Shown here piece by piece: positions 35,754-44,213 of a stretch of DNA of 64,000 nt. The stretch's first letter is position 1, and each line of letters opens with the position of its first letter. The position numbers and the translations under genes are program-made. This DNA comes from Deltaproteobacteria bacterium. Lineage in GTDB: Bacteria > Myxococcota > XYA12-FULL-58-9. The notes under the pieces are model-generated. The model worked only from the letters and a program-made list of their open reading frames with translations, searched no databases and was not told where the DNA came from. The stretch lies in NCBI GenBank assembly GCA_016218825.1, contig JACRCV010000042.1:1-64000 (forward strand), in the 5' to 3' direction.

Positions 35754-36313
35754 GCATCCCCTATCGCGCTCGCCCGGGCGCCGGGTTCGTGCTGGTCACT
35801 CTGTGTCTGGGTGCGGCAGCGGCGCTGTCGGCGTGGGGGCTGAAGAAGCCGACCTTGGAGCGGGTCTGGGAGATGCAGATCCAGCTCGGGCTCGGGGCGC
35901 GCAAGGCCCTGTCAGCGGCCGAGTTCGACCTGCTGCAACAGACGATGCTGCGCTATCCCGAGCTCGTCGACAACCTGCTCGAGGGCAGGGAGCGTGGGAT
36001 TATCAGCGCCAACGAGGACGGCGTGGTGGAGAAAGACTACGCCTACCTGGTGGTGCGCGGTCCGCGACCGAACGCCGCCGTCGAGATTGGCCGCACCGGG
36101 ACCGGTCGCGGCGGCAACATCGGGGTGCGCCTGAAGACCGCGACGGGCACGAGCCGCGGCGCGACCTCGGTGGGCGAGAAGCTCGTCTGGCGGCTACCGC
36201 CGGAGGGGCCGTTCCCGCAGCTCGTCGAGGTGCGGCTCGACAAGCCGGCGAAGAAGAAGAAGCGCCGGCAGCGGGATCAGGTCGTGATCGTTCGGCTGGT
36301 GGAGCTGCCGTGA
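35750..36313 (+). CDS. Unknown membrane-anchored protein of the CotH-VTC locus
   Basis: A 187-residue protein. One hydrophobic N-terminal segment (about 13-30) could be an anchor or uncleaved signal. The rest is soluble, with a Gly/Thr/Arg-rich middle (IGRTGTGRGGNIGVRLKTAT) and a very basic AKKKKRRQR stretch near the end. Its ATG overlaps the CotH-like stop and its own stop overlaps the VTC GTG. I do not recognise the family. The basic patch could contact polyphosphate, but this is only a guess from context. Confidence 0.6.
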   Translation: MSIPYRARPGAGFVLVTLCLGAAAALSAWGLKKPTLERVWEMQIQLGLGARKALSAAEFDLLQQTMLRYPELVDNLLEGRERGIISANEDGVVEKDYAYLVVRGPRPNAAVEIGRTGTGRGGNIGVRLKTATGTSRGATSVGEKLVWRLPPEGPFPQLVEVRLDKPAKKKKRRQRDQVVIVRLVELP

Positions 36314-37068
36314 TCAAGCGCTTCAACCGCTACGAGCTCAAGTACATCATCCCGGTCGCGACCCGGGACGCGGTGCTCGAAGAGCTGCTGTTGCACGTCG
36401 ATCCCGACCGCGAGGGCGACAAGAACGGCGTCTACAAGGTCACGAGCTTGTACTACGACACCCCGGATCTGCAGTTCTACCGCTCGAAGCTCGACGGCAT
36501 CAAATACCGTCGCAAGGTGCGCATCCGCCAGTACGGCGAGTTTACGACCGAGCCCGATCCGCGGGTGATGATCGAGATCAAGCAGCGGATCAACCGCACC
36601 ACCCAGAAGCGCCGCCTGGCGCTGAAGCGCTCCGAGGCGTACGCGCTCTGCGCCGGGGAGCTGGCGCGGCAGTTCGAGGATCGCGGCGACGCCGCGGTGG
36701 CGAGCGAGGTCGAGTACCTGGTGAAGACCCTGTTCCTCAAGCCGTCGTGCCTGGTGGGCTACGTGCGGCGCGCCTTCATGGGTCGCGCGTACGAGCCGGG
36801 CCTGCGGGTGACCTTCGACGAGCTGTTGTGGTGCGGAACCCCGGCGATGGGGCTCACCGACGCGGTGCCGCACCACTCGATCATGGAGCTTTCGCACGTG
36901 GTCATGGAGGTCAAGGCCAACGACGCGGTGCCGTTGTGGCTGAGCCTGCTGCTCGCCCGCAAGGACTGTGCGCTGGACCGATTTAGCAAGTACTGCGCCG
37001 GGGTCGCCCGGCTGCTCGCGGGTGAGGACAGGTACCTGATAGCACCGACGGGAGCCATTCATGGATGA
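36310..37068 (+). CDS. VTC-domain polyphosphate polymerase-like protein
   Basis: A 252-residue protein consisting of a VTC domain, the triphosphate-tunnel fold that makes polyphosphate from ATP in yeast Vtc4. Basic and acidic tunnel residues are visible: NRYELKYIIP, SLYYDTPDLQFYRSK, KVRIRQYG, MIEIKQR, KRRLALKR, VMEVKAND and the C-terminal RFSKYC. It lacks a membrane segment of its own. The GTG overlaps the preceding stop, and the gene overlaps the DUF4956 gene by 8 bp. Polymerase activity is inferred from these residues. Confidence 0.85.
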   Translation: MIKRFNRYELKYIIPVATRDAVLEELLLHVDPDREGDKNGVYKVTSLYYDTPDLQFYRSKLDGIKYRRKVRIRQYGEFTTEPDPRVMIEIKQRINRTTQKRRLALKRSEAYALCAGELARQFEDRGDAAVASEVEYLVKTLFLKPSCLVGYVRRAFMGRAYEPGLRVTFDELLWCGTPAMGLTDAVPHHSIMELSHVVMEVKANDAVPLWLSLLLARKDCALDRFSKYCAGVARLLAGEDRYLIAPTGAIHG

Positions 37069-37756
37069 GCTGATCAAAGAGATGGAGCGGTTCAGAGATC
37101 TGACGACCGCCTTTACGTTCACCGACGTGGCGCTGGTGTTGACCTTGAGCTTCGTGCTCTCGGTGCTGGCGGCCACGGTGTACAAGCTCACTCACCGCGG
37201 CACCTCCTACTCGCAGTCCTTCGCCCAGACCCTGGTGCTGATGGGCATGGTGACCGCGTTCATCATGTTGGTGATCGGCTCCAACATCGCGCGGGCGTTC
37301 TCGCTGGTCGGCGCCCTGTCGGTCATTCGCTTCCGGAACGCGGTCAAAGAGACCCGGGACGTGGGCTACATGTTCCTGACCATGGCGATCGGCATGGCCT
37401 GCGGCACCCGCTTCTACATGCTCGCAGCGATCGCCGACGTCACCGTGCTCGCGGTGTTGGTGTTCATGCACAAGACCGACCTCTTCAGTCGCCGGGTCGC
37501 GGAGCGCGCGCTGCGGGTCCGCCTGCCGGCGGGCGCCGACGCCGACAAGATCCTGGAGCCGGTGTTTCGCACCCATCTCTCGGAGAGTCGGATGGTGGCC
37601 TACGAGACCGTGGCCGGCGGCACCCTCGACGAGGTCGTGTTCACCGTGATCCTCAAGAAGGCGAGCGAGGCGCGGGCGCTGCTCGAGGACGTGCGCAAGA
37701 TCAACGGCAACAACAAGGTCGTGCTGGTGGTCGGACAGCAAGAGGTCGATCTCTAG
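37061..37756 (+). CDS. DUF4956 integral membrane protein
   Basis: A 231-residue protein with about four membrane segments in residues 20-145 and a soluble C-terminal domain of about 85 residues. The conserved family stretch is FSLVGALSVIRFRNAVKETRDVG in the membrane part, split here by notation only. DUF4956 proteins occur next to VTC-domain proteins in many bacteria and are likely the membrane partner through which product passes, but this is not established. Its ATG overlaps the VTC gene (8 bp), and it closes the operon. Confidence 0.85.
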   Translation: MDELIKEMERFRDLTTAFTFTDVALVLTLSFVLSVLAATVYKLTHRGTSYSQSFAQTLVLMGMVTAFIMLVIGSNIARAFSLVGALSVIRFRNAVKETRDVGYMFLTMAIGMACGTRFYMLAAIADVTVLAVLVFMHKTDLFSRRVAERALRVRLPAGADADKILEPVFRTHLSESRMVAYETVAGGTLDEVVFTVILKKASEARALLEDVRKINGNNKVVLVVGQQEVDL

Positions 37757-37758
37757 CA

Positions 37759-37822
37759 TTTGGTTCCCGCGCCGCGGCTGCCGTGGCGCTGTGTGGCCCG
37801 CATCCCCCCGACCCCTCGCCCC
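37759..37822 (-). repeat. Structured intergenic repeat, copy C (inverted, partial)
   Basis: Read on the minus strand this carries the same elements as copies A and B: box TTTGGTTCCC (37759-37768, complement of GGGAACCAAA), stem GCGCCGCGGC (37769-37778) with GCCGTGGCGC (37780-37789, one G-U type pair), a spacer, and ACCCCTCGCCCC (37811-37822), one arm of the other hairpin. It lies between the DUF4956 and aldehyde dehydrogenase genes. Confidence 0.65.
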
Positions 37823-37879
37823 GCGTTTACACGCCCGCGGCGTGCCACTACCATGGGGCCCCATGCCGAGGTGAAGCCC

Positions 37880-39295
37880 ATGGAGATGTACATCGCCGGT
37901 CGTTGGTGCGCGGGCAGCAAGAAGACCGAGGTCATCCATCCGTTCGACGGTCGGGTCCTCGACAGCGTGCCGCAGGCCGGCCCCGACGACGTCGAGCAGG
38001 CGCTGGCCGCGGCGGTGCGTGGCGCGGCGGCGATGGCGCGGCTGTCGGCATACGAGCGCTATGAGATCTTGCGTAGAGCCGCGACGGCGATCGAGGCGCA
38101 CCAGGAAGAGATGGCGCGCACCATCACGCTCGAAGAGGGCAAGATCCTCGCGGAGGCACGCGCCGAGGTGGCGCGCGCGGTGCAGACCCTGACCATCGCC
38201 GCCGAGGAGGCAAAGCGGCTCTACGGCGAGACCATTCCCCTCGACGCGGCGCCGGGGGTGCAAGGCAAGCTGGGGCTCACCTGGCGGGTGCCGTGCGGGG
38301 TGGTGGTGGCGGTGAGCCCGTTCAACTTCCCGTTGAACCTGATGGCGCACAAGGTGGCGCCGGCGATTGCCGCCGGCAACGCGGTGATCTTGAAGCCGCC
38401 GTCGTCGACGCCGCTGTCGGCGTTGACGTTGACGCGGCTGCTGCTCGAGAGCGGCCTGCCGCCGGAGGGGATCGCGTGCATCACCGGGCCGGGGGCCGAG
38501 GTCGGTGAGGCGCTGTGCCGCGATCCGCGGGTGCGCAAGGTGAGCTTCACCGGCAGCGTCCCGGTCGGCGAGCAGATCTGCCGCGCCGCCGGCATCAAGA
38601 AGGTCACGATGGAGCTCGGCGGCAACGCGCCGTTGGTCGTGCTCGCCGACGCCGATCTGGAGCGGGCCGCGACCGCGATCGCCGCGACCGGTTACGGCAA
38701 CGCCGGCCAGGTGTGTATCTCGGCGCAGCGGGTGATAGCAGGGCGCGAGATCTACGAGGACCTGATCGCCCTGACCAAGGCCAAGGTCGCGTCGCTCACC
38801 GCCGGCGATCCGAGCGACGCGGCCACCAAGGTCGGGCCGCTGGTGCGCGAGGCGGAGGCGATTCGGGTCCAGGGCTGGATCGCGGAGGCGGTCGGCGCCA
38901 AGGCCCGCCTGGTGATCGGCAACGAGCGCCAGGGCGCGGTGTTGTCACCCACGATCGTCGCCGACGTCACCCCGGAGATGCGGCTCGCCAAGGACGAGCT
39001 CTTCGGCCCGGCGGTGGCGTTCATGCCGGCGGCGAGCCCGGCCGAGGCCCTGGCGCTCGCCAACCGCAGCCGCTTCGGGCTCGCGGCGTCGGTCTTCACC
39101 CGCGACGTCGACAAGGCGCTGCGGATGGCCCAGGGTCTCGAGGCCGGCAGCGTCCACGTCAACTACGGGCCGCAGTGGCGCGCCGATCTGATGCCTTACG
39201 GCGGCTTCAAGGACAGCGGCTTCGGCAAGGAGGGCCCGCGCTACGCGGTCCTGGAGATGACCGAGCTGAAGATGGTGGTGCTGCACCTCGAATAG
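37880..39295 (+). CDS. NAD(P)-dependent aldehyde dehydrogenase
   Basis: A 471-residue aldehyde dehydrogenase. Catalytic Cys is in GNAGQVCISAQR, general-base Glu in MELGGNAPLVV, and cofactor motifs are VSPFNFPLNLMAHKVAPA and SFTGSVPVGEQI. ATG at 37880 follows GAGGTGA (37868-37874); an in-frame ATG at 37853 would add nine residues. It resembles the succinate-semialdehyde/lactaldehyde type branch, but the substrate is not clear. It ends 5 bp from the convergent response-regulator gene. Confidence 0.88.
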   Translation: MEMYIAGRWCAGSKKTEVIHPFDGRVLDSVPQAGPDDVEQALAAAVRGAAAMARLSAYERYEILRRAATAIEAHQEEMARTITLEEGKILAEARAEVARAVQTLTIAAEEAKRLYGETIPLDAAPGVQGKLGLTWRVPCGVVVAVSPFNFPLNLMAHKVAPAIAAGNAVILKPPSSTPLSALTLTRLLLESGLPPEGIACITGPGAEVGEALCRDPRVRKVSFTGSVPVGEQICRAAGIKKVTMELGGNAPLVVLADADLERAATAIAATGYGNAGQVCISAQRVIAGREIYEDLIALTKAKVASLTAGDPSDAATKVGPLVREAEAIRVQGWIAEAVGAKARLVIGNERQGAVLSPTIVADVTPEMRLAKDELFGPAVAFMPAASPAEALALANRSRFGLAASVFTRDVDKALRMAQGLEAGSVHVNYGPQWRADLMPYGGFKDSGFGKEGPRYAVLEMTELKMVVLHLE

Positions 39296-39300
39296 GCGCG

Positions 39301-40674
39301 TCACGCCTTGGCGCCGCCGAGGCCGAACTCGTCGATCTTGCGGTAGAGGTTGCGCTCGCTGATCCCGAGCACCTGGGCGGCCTCCTTGCGGCGGCCCTGG
39401 GTCGCCGCGAGGACGCGCTCGATGTGGCGGCGCTCGAGCTCCTTCAACGACAACAGCGGCTCCGGCGCGGCCGCGACCAGAAGCGCCGGGGCGGGCGCGC
39501 GGATCGCGAGGCTCGCCGGCAGATGGCGCGGCTCGATCTCCGGGCCGTCGCAGACGATCATCGCGCTCTCCAGGGCGTGCAACAGCTGGCGGACGTTCCC
39601 CGGCCAGTCGTAGGCGTAGAGCAGCGCCAGCGCCGCGCCGCCGATCTTGCGGGCGGTGCCGAAGCGCTCGTTGAAGACCGTGAGCAGATGCCGGGTGAGC
39701 GCGTCGATGTCGTCCTTGCGGTCGCGAAGCGGCGGCAGGCGAATCGACACCGTGCTGATCCGATAGAGGAAGTCCTCGCGGAACAGGCCCTGGCGCACCA
39801 GGGCCGGCAGGTCGCGGTTGGTGGCCGCGAGCACCCGCACGTCGACCTTGGTCTCGGTGGTGCCGCCGACCCGACGGAAGGTCGAGGCGTCGAGCACCCG
39901 CAGGAGCTTCACCTGGGTCGCGGGGCTGACCTCGCCGATCTCGTCCAAGAAGATCGTGCCGCCGTCGGCGACCTCGAACAGGCCCGGCTTGCTGCGCTCG
40001 GCGCCGGTGAACGCCCCCTGCACGTGGCCGAAGAGCTCGCTCTGCAGCAGGCTCTCTTGCAGCGCGGCGCACTCGACGGTCACGAACGGCTTGGCGGCGC
40101 GCAGGCTCTTCTTGTGGGTGAGCTTGGCGATCACCTCTTTGCCGACCCCGGTCTCGCCGGTGATCAGGACGGTGGAGTTGGTGGGCGCCACCTTGTCGAC
40201 GAGACGCAGGACCTCGCGGAAGGCCGGGCTGTCGCCGACGCAGGCCGAGGCGCCGTCTCCCGGTGCCAGCGCCCGCTCCAAGAGGTCGTTGCGCTTCCGG
40301 AGCTCCTGGCGCTCGCAGGCGCGCGCGATCCGGATCTCGAGCTCGTCCATCGGACACGGCTTCGCGGTGTAGTCGAAGGCCCCCATGCGGATGGCCTCGA
40401 TCGCGGTGTCGATGGTGCCGTGGCCGGTGAGCATGATGAACTCGACGCCGGCGTTCTTCTCCCGGCCCGCCGCGAGCACCTTCAGACCATCGATGTCGGG
40501 CAGGCGCAGGTCGAGGAGCACCACGTTCGGCGGCTCGGCCCCGAGCTTCTCGAGCGCCTCGGCGCCGGTCGCGGCGGCGGTGACCGCGAAGCCCCGGTGG
40601 CGGAGCTCGGCGGCGAGCACGGTGCGAAAGGCGTCGTCGTCGTCGACGACCAGGATGGTCTTCGCGTCGGTCAT
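39301..40674 (-). CDS. NtrC-family sigma-54 response regulator
   Basis: A 457-residue activator. Receiver domain with acidic pocket VVDDDD and phospho-acceptor Asp55 (VVLLDLRLPD). The AAA+ domain has Walker A GETGVGKE, the sigma-54-contacting loop GAFTGAE and a Walker B-like GTIFLDEIGE. A C-terminal Fis-type helix-turn-helix (GRRKEAAQVLGISERNLYRK) follows. The ATG overlaps the stop of the sensor kinase gene. It should act with that kinase and is the natural activator of the sigma-54 promoter at 42781. Confidence 0.93.
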   Translation of the reverse strand: MTDAKTILVVDDDDAFRTVLAAELRHRGFAVTAAATGAEALEKLGAEPPNVVLLDLRLPDIDGLKVLAAGREKNAGVEFIMLTGHGTIDTAIEAIRMGAFDYTAKPCPMDELEIRIARACERQELRKRNDLLERALAPGDGASACVGDSPAFREVLRLVDKVAPTNSTVLITGETGVGKEVIAKLTHKKSLRAAKPFVTVECAALQESLLQSELFGHVQGAFTGAERSKPGLFEVADGGTIFLDEIGEVSPATQVKLLRVLDASTFRRVGGTTETKVDVRVLAATNRDLPALVRQGLFREDFLYRISTVSIRLPPLRDRKDDIDALTRHLLTVFNERFGTARKIGGAALALLYAYDWPGNVRQLLHALESAMIVCDGPEIEPRHLPASLAIRAPAPALLVAAAPEPLLSLKELERRHIERVLAATQGRRKEAAQVLGISERNLYRKIDEFGLGGAKA

Positions 40675-42539
40675 GGGTTCTCCCCGTTGGCAGCGAGGCG
40701 CGGCGCGACCGGCGCGGTCGGAAACGAGATCGTGAACAGCGAGCCGCTCCCGGGCGTGCTGGTCACCCGGATCGCGCCGCCCCAGCGGCGCGCGAGCTCG
40801 ATCGAGGTGAACAGGCCGAGGCCGAAGCCGCCGTCGCGCTGCGAGTAGAACGGCTCGAAGATGTGCTCGAGCTCCTCGGGGGTCATGCCGCGGCCGTCGT
40901 CTTTGACCGTGACGCACAGCGGCGGCCCGGGGAGGATCGCGAGCTCGACCTGGCCGCCCTTGGCGCACGCCTGGATCGCGTTCATCAGGATGTTCAACAA
41001 CACCTGCTGGACGTCGGACTCGACGGCGCGCACCGTCGGGCTGGCGGCGGTCGGCGCGGCCGTGAGCTTGACGCCGCGCTCGCGGGCGGTGGGCTCGACG
41101 AGGCGAACCACCGCCGCGGTGAGGGGGGTGAGGCTGACGACGTCCTCGCCCGCGGGGTCGCCGCGGGCCATGCGCAAGAACTGCTGGGTCACGGCGCGGC
41201 AGCGCACCAGCTGCTCCTGGGCGACGCGCGCCGAGTCGCGGATGTAGTCGAGATCGAGGGGGGTCGACGCGAGGGTGCGGCGGATGCCGTCGACGCAGGT
41301 GAGGATGGTGCCGAGCGGGGTGTTGAGCTCGTGCGAGAAGCCGGAGGCGAGCATGCCCAAAGACGCCAGGCGATGGGCCTCGGCGACCCTGGCCTCGGCA
41401 AAGCGGCGCTCGGTGGTGTCGCGCCAGATCTGCACCACGTGGGTGATGCTGCCGCCGCGCAAGATCGGCGACGCCCGGATCTCCTCGAAGCGCGTCGCCC
41501 CGCCCGGCGCTTCGATCTCGACCGCGATCGTCCGGCGCTCGCCGTCCTTGAGGCAAAGGACGACCGCGGCGGCGGCCTCGGGGCAGCAGCCGGCGAACAC
41601 GTCGCTCGCGAGCTGGCCGACGATCAGGGGCCGTTCGCGGCCGAGGCGGCGGACCAGGGCGTCGTTGGCGGCGGCGACGATGAGGTGACGGTCGATGACG
41701 ATGACGCCGTCGTCGATGCTGTTGATGATGGTCTCGAGCTCGTCGCTCTTGTGCCGCAGGTCGGCGAGCAGGCCGGTCACCGCGTCGACCAGTTGGTTGA
41801 ATTGGCGCGCCAGCCACGCGAGCGAGTCGTCGCCCGACACCGGCAGGCGCAGGCTCCAGTCGCCGGCGGCGATCCGCCGGGCCGTGGTCTCGAACAGCCG
41901 CAAGCGGCGGAGGATGCCGAGGCGGAGGATGGCGCCGATCCCCGCCATGACCACGAGCGCCAAGAGGCCGCTGATGAGGATCATCCGCAGCAGATCGCGG
42001 TTCAGCGAGGCGCGCATCTCGCCGGCCTTGATGTCGACGATCAGGACGCCGTTGATACGCTGGGTCTCGTTGTGGCAGCTGTGGCAGAGCTCGCGGTTGA
42101 TGATCGGCGTGACGATCCGCAACACCTCGCCGTTCTCGGTCTCGATGCTGCGGCTGAGCTCGCGGCGCTCGGGCGGCTCCTCGTGGCAGGTGACGCAGGT
42201 GGCGGAGTCGCGGGTGAGCTTTACGTCGGTGCCCGGGGAGACGCTGGAGTAGATGAGCTTGCCGGAGCGGTTCAAGAGCATCACCGCCGACACCGACGGA
42301 TCGTGGGCGAAGCTCTCGACCATCTGCGCGATGAGGCTGCGGTCCTTCTCCACCATCATCCGCTCGAGCGCGATGCGGATGGTATCGGCTTGGGTCTGGG
42401 CGCTGGCGCGGTGCGCCGCGAGCAACCCTTCGTAGTGGTGGCGGGAGTAGACGTAGGCGCCGACCGTGAAGGCGAGCACGACCACGCCGGCGACCGCGAC
42501 GGTGAGGCGGAGCGCCATGTTGTTCAGGTAGAGTCGCAC
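40671..42539 (-). CDS. Haem-binding PAS-containing sensor histidine kinase
   Basis: A 622-residue kinase. Membrane segments at about 10-30 and 185-207 enclose a periplasmic domain with two haem-attachment motifs, CVTCH (115-119) and CHSCH (152-156). A HAMP domain (about 208-262), a PAS domain (about 265-380), HisKA with His403 in GFSHELNTPLGTI, and an ATPase domain with N-box NILMNAIQA, DDGRGM and GFGLGL follow. The covalent haems outside the membrane suggest sensing of redox state or a small ligand. It is divergent from the cytochrome/iron-sulfur/NrfD operon it probably controls. Confidence 0.9.
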   Translation of the reverse strand: MRLYLNNMALRLTVAVAGVVVLAFTVGAYVYSRHHYEGLLAAHRASAQTQADTIRIALERMMVEKDRSLIAQMVESFAHDPSVSAVMLLNRSGKLIYSSVSPGTDVKLTRDSATCVTCHEEPPERRELSRSIETENGEVLRIVTPIINRELCHSCHNETQRINGVLIVDIKAGEMRASLNRDLLRMILISGLLALVVMAGIGAILRLGILRRLRLFETTARRIAAGDWSLRLPVSGDDSLAWLARQFNQLVDAVTGLLADLRHKSDELETIINSIDDGVIVIDRHLIVAAANDALVRRLGRERPLIVGQLASDVFAGCCPEAAAAVVLCLKDGERRTIAVEIEAPGGATRFEEIRASPILRGGSITHVVQIWRDTTERRFAEARVAEAHRLASLGMLASGFSHELNTPLGTILTCVDGIRRTLASTPLDLDYIRDSARVAQEQLVRCRAVTQQFLRMARGDPAGEDVVSLTPLTAAVVRLVEPTARERGVKLTAAPTAASPTVRAVESDVQQVLLNILMNAIQACAKGGQVELAILPGPPLCVTVKDDGRGMTPEELEHIFEPFYSQRDGGFGLGLFTSIELARRWGGAIRVTSTPGSGSLFTISFPTAPVAPRLAANGENP

Positions 42540-42604
42540 TCGCTCTCGATTCCAGCCCAGCTCGGCCTCGAGGGTCGCACCTTAATGGCAGCGGGATCCG
42601 TGGC

Positions 42605-42622
42605 GCGCCGCGGTCGCGGCGC
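42605..42622. other. Perfect hairpin in the divergent intergenic region
   Basis: GCGCCGCG (42605-42612) and CGCGGCGC (42615-42622) form an 8-bp stem around GT. It sits between the sensor kinase start and the upstream activator sites. Its stem resembles hairpin 2 of the structured repeat, but the GGGAATCAAA box is missing. Confidence 0.35.
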
Positions 42623-42669
42623 AGAGGAACAGGTCGAGAGTATCAGGTCGGCACCACTCAGGCCACTCC

Positions 42670-42720
42670 CCTGACATTCCGTCAGGTGCCGGCATGACAG
42701 GCTGGCAGTTGTCAGCCAGC
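42670..42720. promoter_or_regulatory. Upstream inverted repeats, probable activator binding sites
   Basis: CCTGAC-N5-GTCAGG (42670-42686), TGACA-N10-TGTCA (42695-42714) and GCTGGC-N8-GCCAGC (42701-42720) lie 60-110 bp before the sigma-54 promoter, where NtrC-type proteins bind. The shared TGAC/GTCA half-sites suggest one recognition motif. Assignment to the adjacent regulator is inference. Confidence 0.55.
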
Positions 42721-42780
42721 GCTTCGACGGCCTTCACCCCACTTGGCGGATTCTCGGCCGGTTTCTTGGCGTGGCTCGGT

Positions 42781-42796
42781 CGGCACGCTCGGTGCA
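42781..42796 (+). promoter_or_regulatory. Sigma-54 (-24/-12) promoter
   Basis: CGGCACGCTCGGTGCA carries the invariant GG (42782-42783) and GC (42794-42795) at the exact 12-bp register of the consensus, with CACG after GG. Transcription would begin near 42806, before the ATG at 42824. This supports that ATG over an upstream in-frame ATG at 42797. Confidence 0.75.
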
Positions 42797-42823
42797 ATGA
42801 GAACGAGCAGAAAGGGAGGCATC

Positions 42824-43132
42824 ATGCTAGCAACGGCGGCGATCATCGGTTTGGTGGTGTGGTTCTTGGGTGTCGGTCTGGTGTTGGGGTTGGGCGCGTT
42901 TTCGGAGCCCGACATGGTCGAGGCGAAGCCCGAGGCGATGGTGGCGAAGTCCGAGTTCTTTGCCGCCGAGAATCGCATCCCGGATCCGTGGCACAACGTG
43001 CCGATCGATCTCATCCTCAGCCAGCTCGAGCACCACATCCGCCTCGAAGACGCGGCGGCCGAGAGCTTCATGCACGAGCCCTCCAAGCAGAGCCTGCGCG
43101 CCCGCACCTTGTCGTCGTTGTCCTTCAACTAG
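42824..43132 (+). CDS. Small membrane-anchored protein, first gene of the redox operon
   Basis: A 102-residue protein with one N-terminal membrane segment (about 4-24, LATAAIIGLVVWFLGVG) and a hydrophilic remainder. ATG at 42824 follows GGGAGG at 42812-42817. It contains no CxxCH motif. The conserved-looking part is IPDPWHNVPIDLILSQLEHH. I recognise no family. Its place directly behind a sigma-54 promoter and before the electron-transfer genes suggests an accessory or assembly role. Confidence 0.65.
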   Translation: MLATAAIIGLVVWFLGVGLVLGLGAFSEPDMVEAKPEAMVAKSEFFAAENRIPDPWHNVPIDLILSQLEHHIRLEDAAAESFMHEPSKQSLRARTLSSLSFN

Positions 43133-43147
43133 CGCCCGGGTGACCTG

Positions 43148-43639
43148 ATGACTGCGAATACGACGGCGGCCGCCGGCTGCGACCTGCTCGAGGGACTCGC
43201 CGACAAGGAGCGCGACCGGGTGCTCGCACTCGGCGAGAAGGTGACCGCGAAGAGCGGCGCCGTCCTCTTCACCCTCGGCGAGGAGGCGGATCGGCTCTAC
43301 ATCCTCGAGGCCGGTCAGGTGAACCTGGCGTTGCCGATGACCGTGCGCGGCACCGAGAAGGACGTGCTCGTCGAAGAGAAGAACCGCGGGGAGATGCTCG
43401 GCTGGTCGGCGCTGGTGCCGCCGCACAAGTTCACGCTCACCGCCAAGGTCGCGGTCGACGCCGAGCTGTTGGTGTTGCCGCGCGGCAAGCTCGGGGACCT
43501 GATAAACAATGACGCCCGGATCGGCCATCTCCTGATGCGCAACCTCGCGACGCTGGTCGGCCAGCGGCTGGTGAAGACCCAGACGATGTGGGTGCGCGAG
43601 ATCCAGCGGGCAGTTGATTCCCGCTTCGGCGGACGCTAG
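43148..43639 (+). CDS. Cyclic-nucleotide-binding-fold protein without DNA-binding domain
   Basis: A 163-residue protein that is almost wholly one cNMP-binding domain: LFTLGEEADRLYILEAGQVN, then a beta-roll and an RGEMLGWSAL segment in the position of the phosphate-binding cassette. It ends after the C-helix and has no helix-turn-helix, so it is not a Crp-type regulator. It may sense a ligand or redox signal and act on the complex encoded with it. Its stop lies within a UUCG-type hairpin CCGC-TTCG-GCGG (43619-43630). Confidence 0.8.
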   Translation: MTANTTAAAGCDLLEGLADKERDRVLALGEKVTAKSGAVLFTLGEEADRLYILEAGQVNLALPMTVRGTEKDVLVEEKNRGEMLGWSALVPPHKFTLTAKVAVDAELLVLPRGKLGDLINNDARIGHLLMRNLATLVGQRLVKTQTMWVREIQRAVDSRFGGR

Positions 43640-43648
43640 GGACCATTC

Positions 43649-44206
43649 ATGCATCGATTGAGCGTGCTCGTGGCCTTCGGGCTCTTCGTGTGGGTCTCGG
43701 CTTGTGGCGGCAACCATGAACGGGCGGCGTATCTGCGCACCGCGCCCGGGGTGGCGCCGAGCGGGGCGCGGGAAGACGCGGCCGACGCCAAGGACTTCCC
43801 GGTGCCGCCGCCGCCGTTCTCGGAGGGCGTGTTCCCCTGCTCCCAGTGTCACGCCGACATGACGCCGGATCTGGAGGTCCGCGACCTGGGCGAGCACGAC
43901 GGTATCGAGCTGCACCACGGGCCTCGCGATCGCTGGTGCTTCGACTGTCACAACCCCGACAACCGCGACATGCTGCGGCTCGCGAGCGGGCGCCTGGTGC
44001 CGTTCTCCGAGTCGTATCGGCTCTGCGGCCAGTGTCACGGCGACAAGTACCGCGACTGGCGAATGGGGGTGCACGGCAAGCGCTCCGGGGAGTGGAACGG
44101 CAAGAAGCAGTACCTGCTGTGCGCCCACTGCCACAATCCGCACGCGCCCCGCTTCAAGCCGCTCGCGCCGCTGCCGCCACCCAAACGCCCCGACGAGATC
44201 CTGTGA
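43649..44206 (+). CDS. Tetrahaem cytochrome c lipoprotein
   Basis: A 185-residue lipoprotein. The signal peptide ends at lipobox VSAC. Four haem-attachment motifs follow: CSQCH, CFDCH, CGQCH and CAHCH, with further histidines as axial ligands, in the cytochrome c3/c7 or NapC-like soluble style. It likely passes electrons at the outer face of the inner membrane between the NrfD/iron-sulfur subunits and a periplasmic acceptor or donor. Confidence 0.88.
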   Translation: MHRLSVLVAFGLFVWVSACGGNHERAAYLRTAPGVAPSGAREDAADAKDFPVPPPPFSEGVFPCSQCHADMTPDLEVRDLGEHDGIELHHGPRDRWCFDCHNPDNRDMLRLASGRLVPFSESYRLCGQCHGDKYRDWRMGVHGKRSGEWNGKKQYLLCAHCHNPHAPRFKPLAPLPPPKRPDEIL

Positions 44207-44213
44207 GGCGCCC

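Noticed and set aside
43609..43639. TTGATTCCCGC near the end of the cNMP-fold gene as a fourth copy of the structured repeat
   Set aside because: Only 11 bases match the box; the hairpin there is a short CCGC-TTCG-GCGG and lies within coding sequence.
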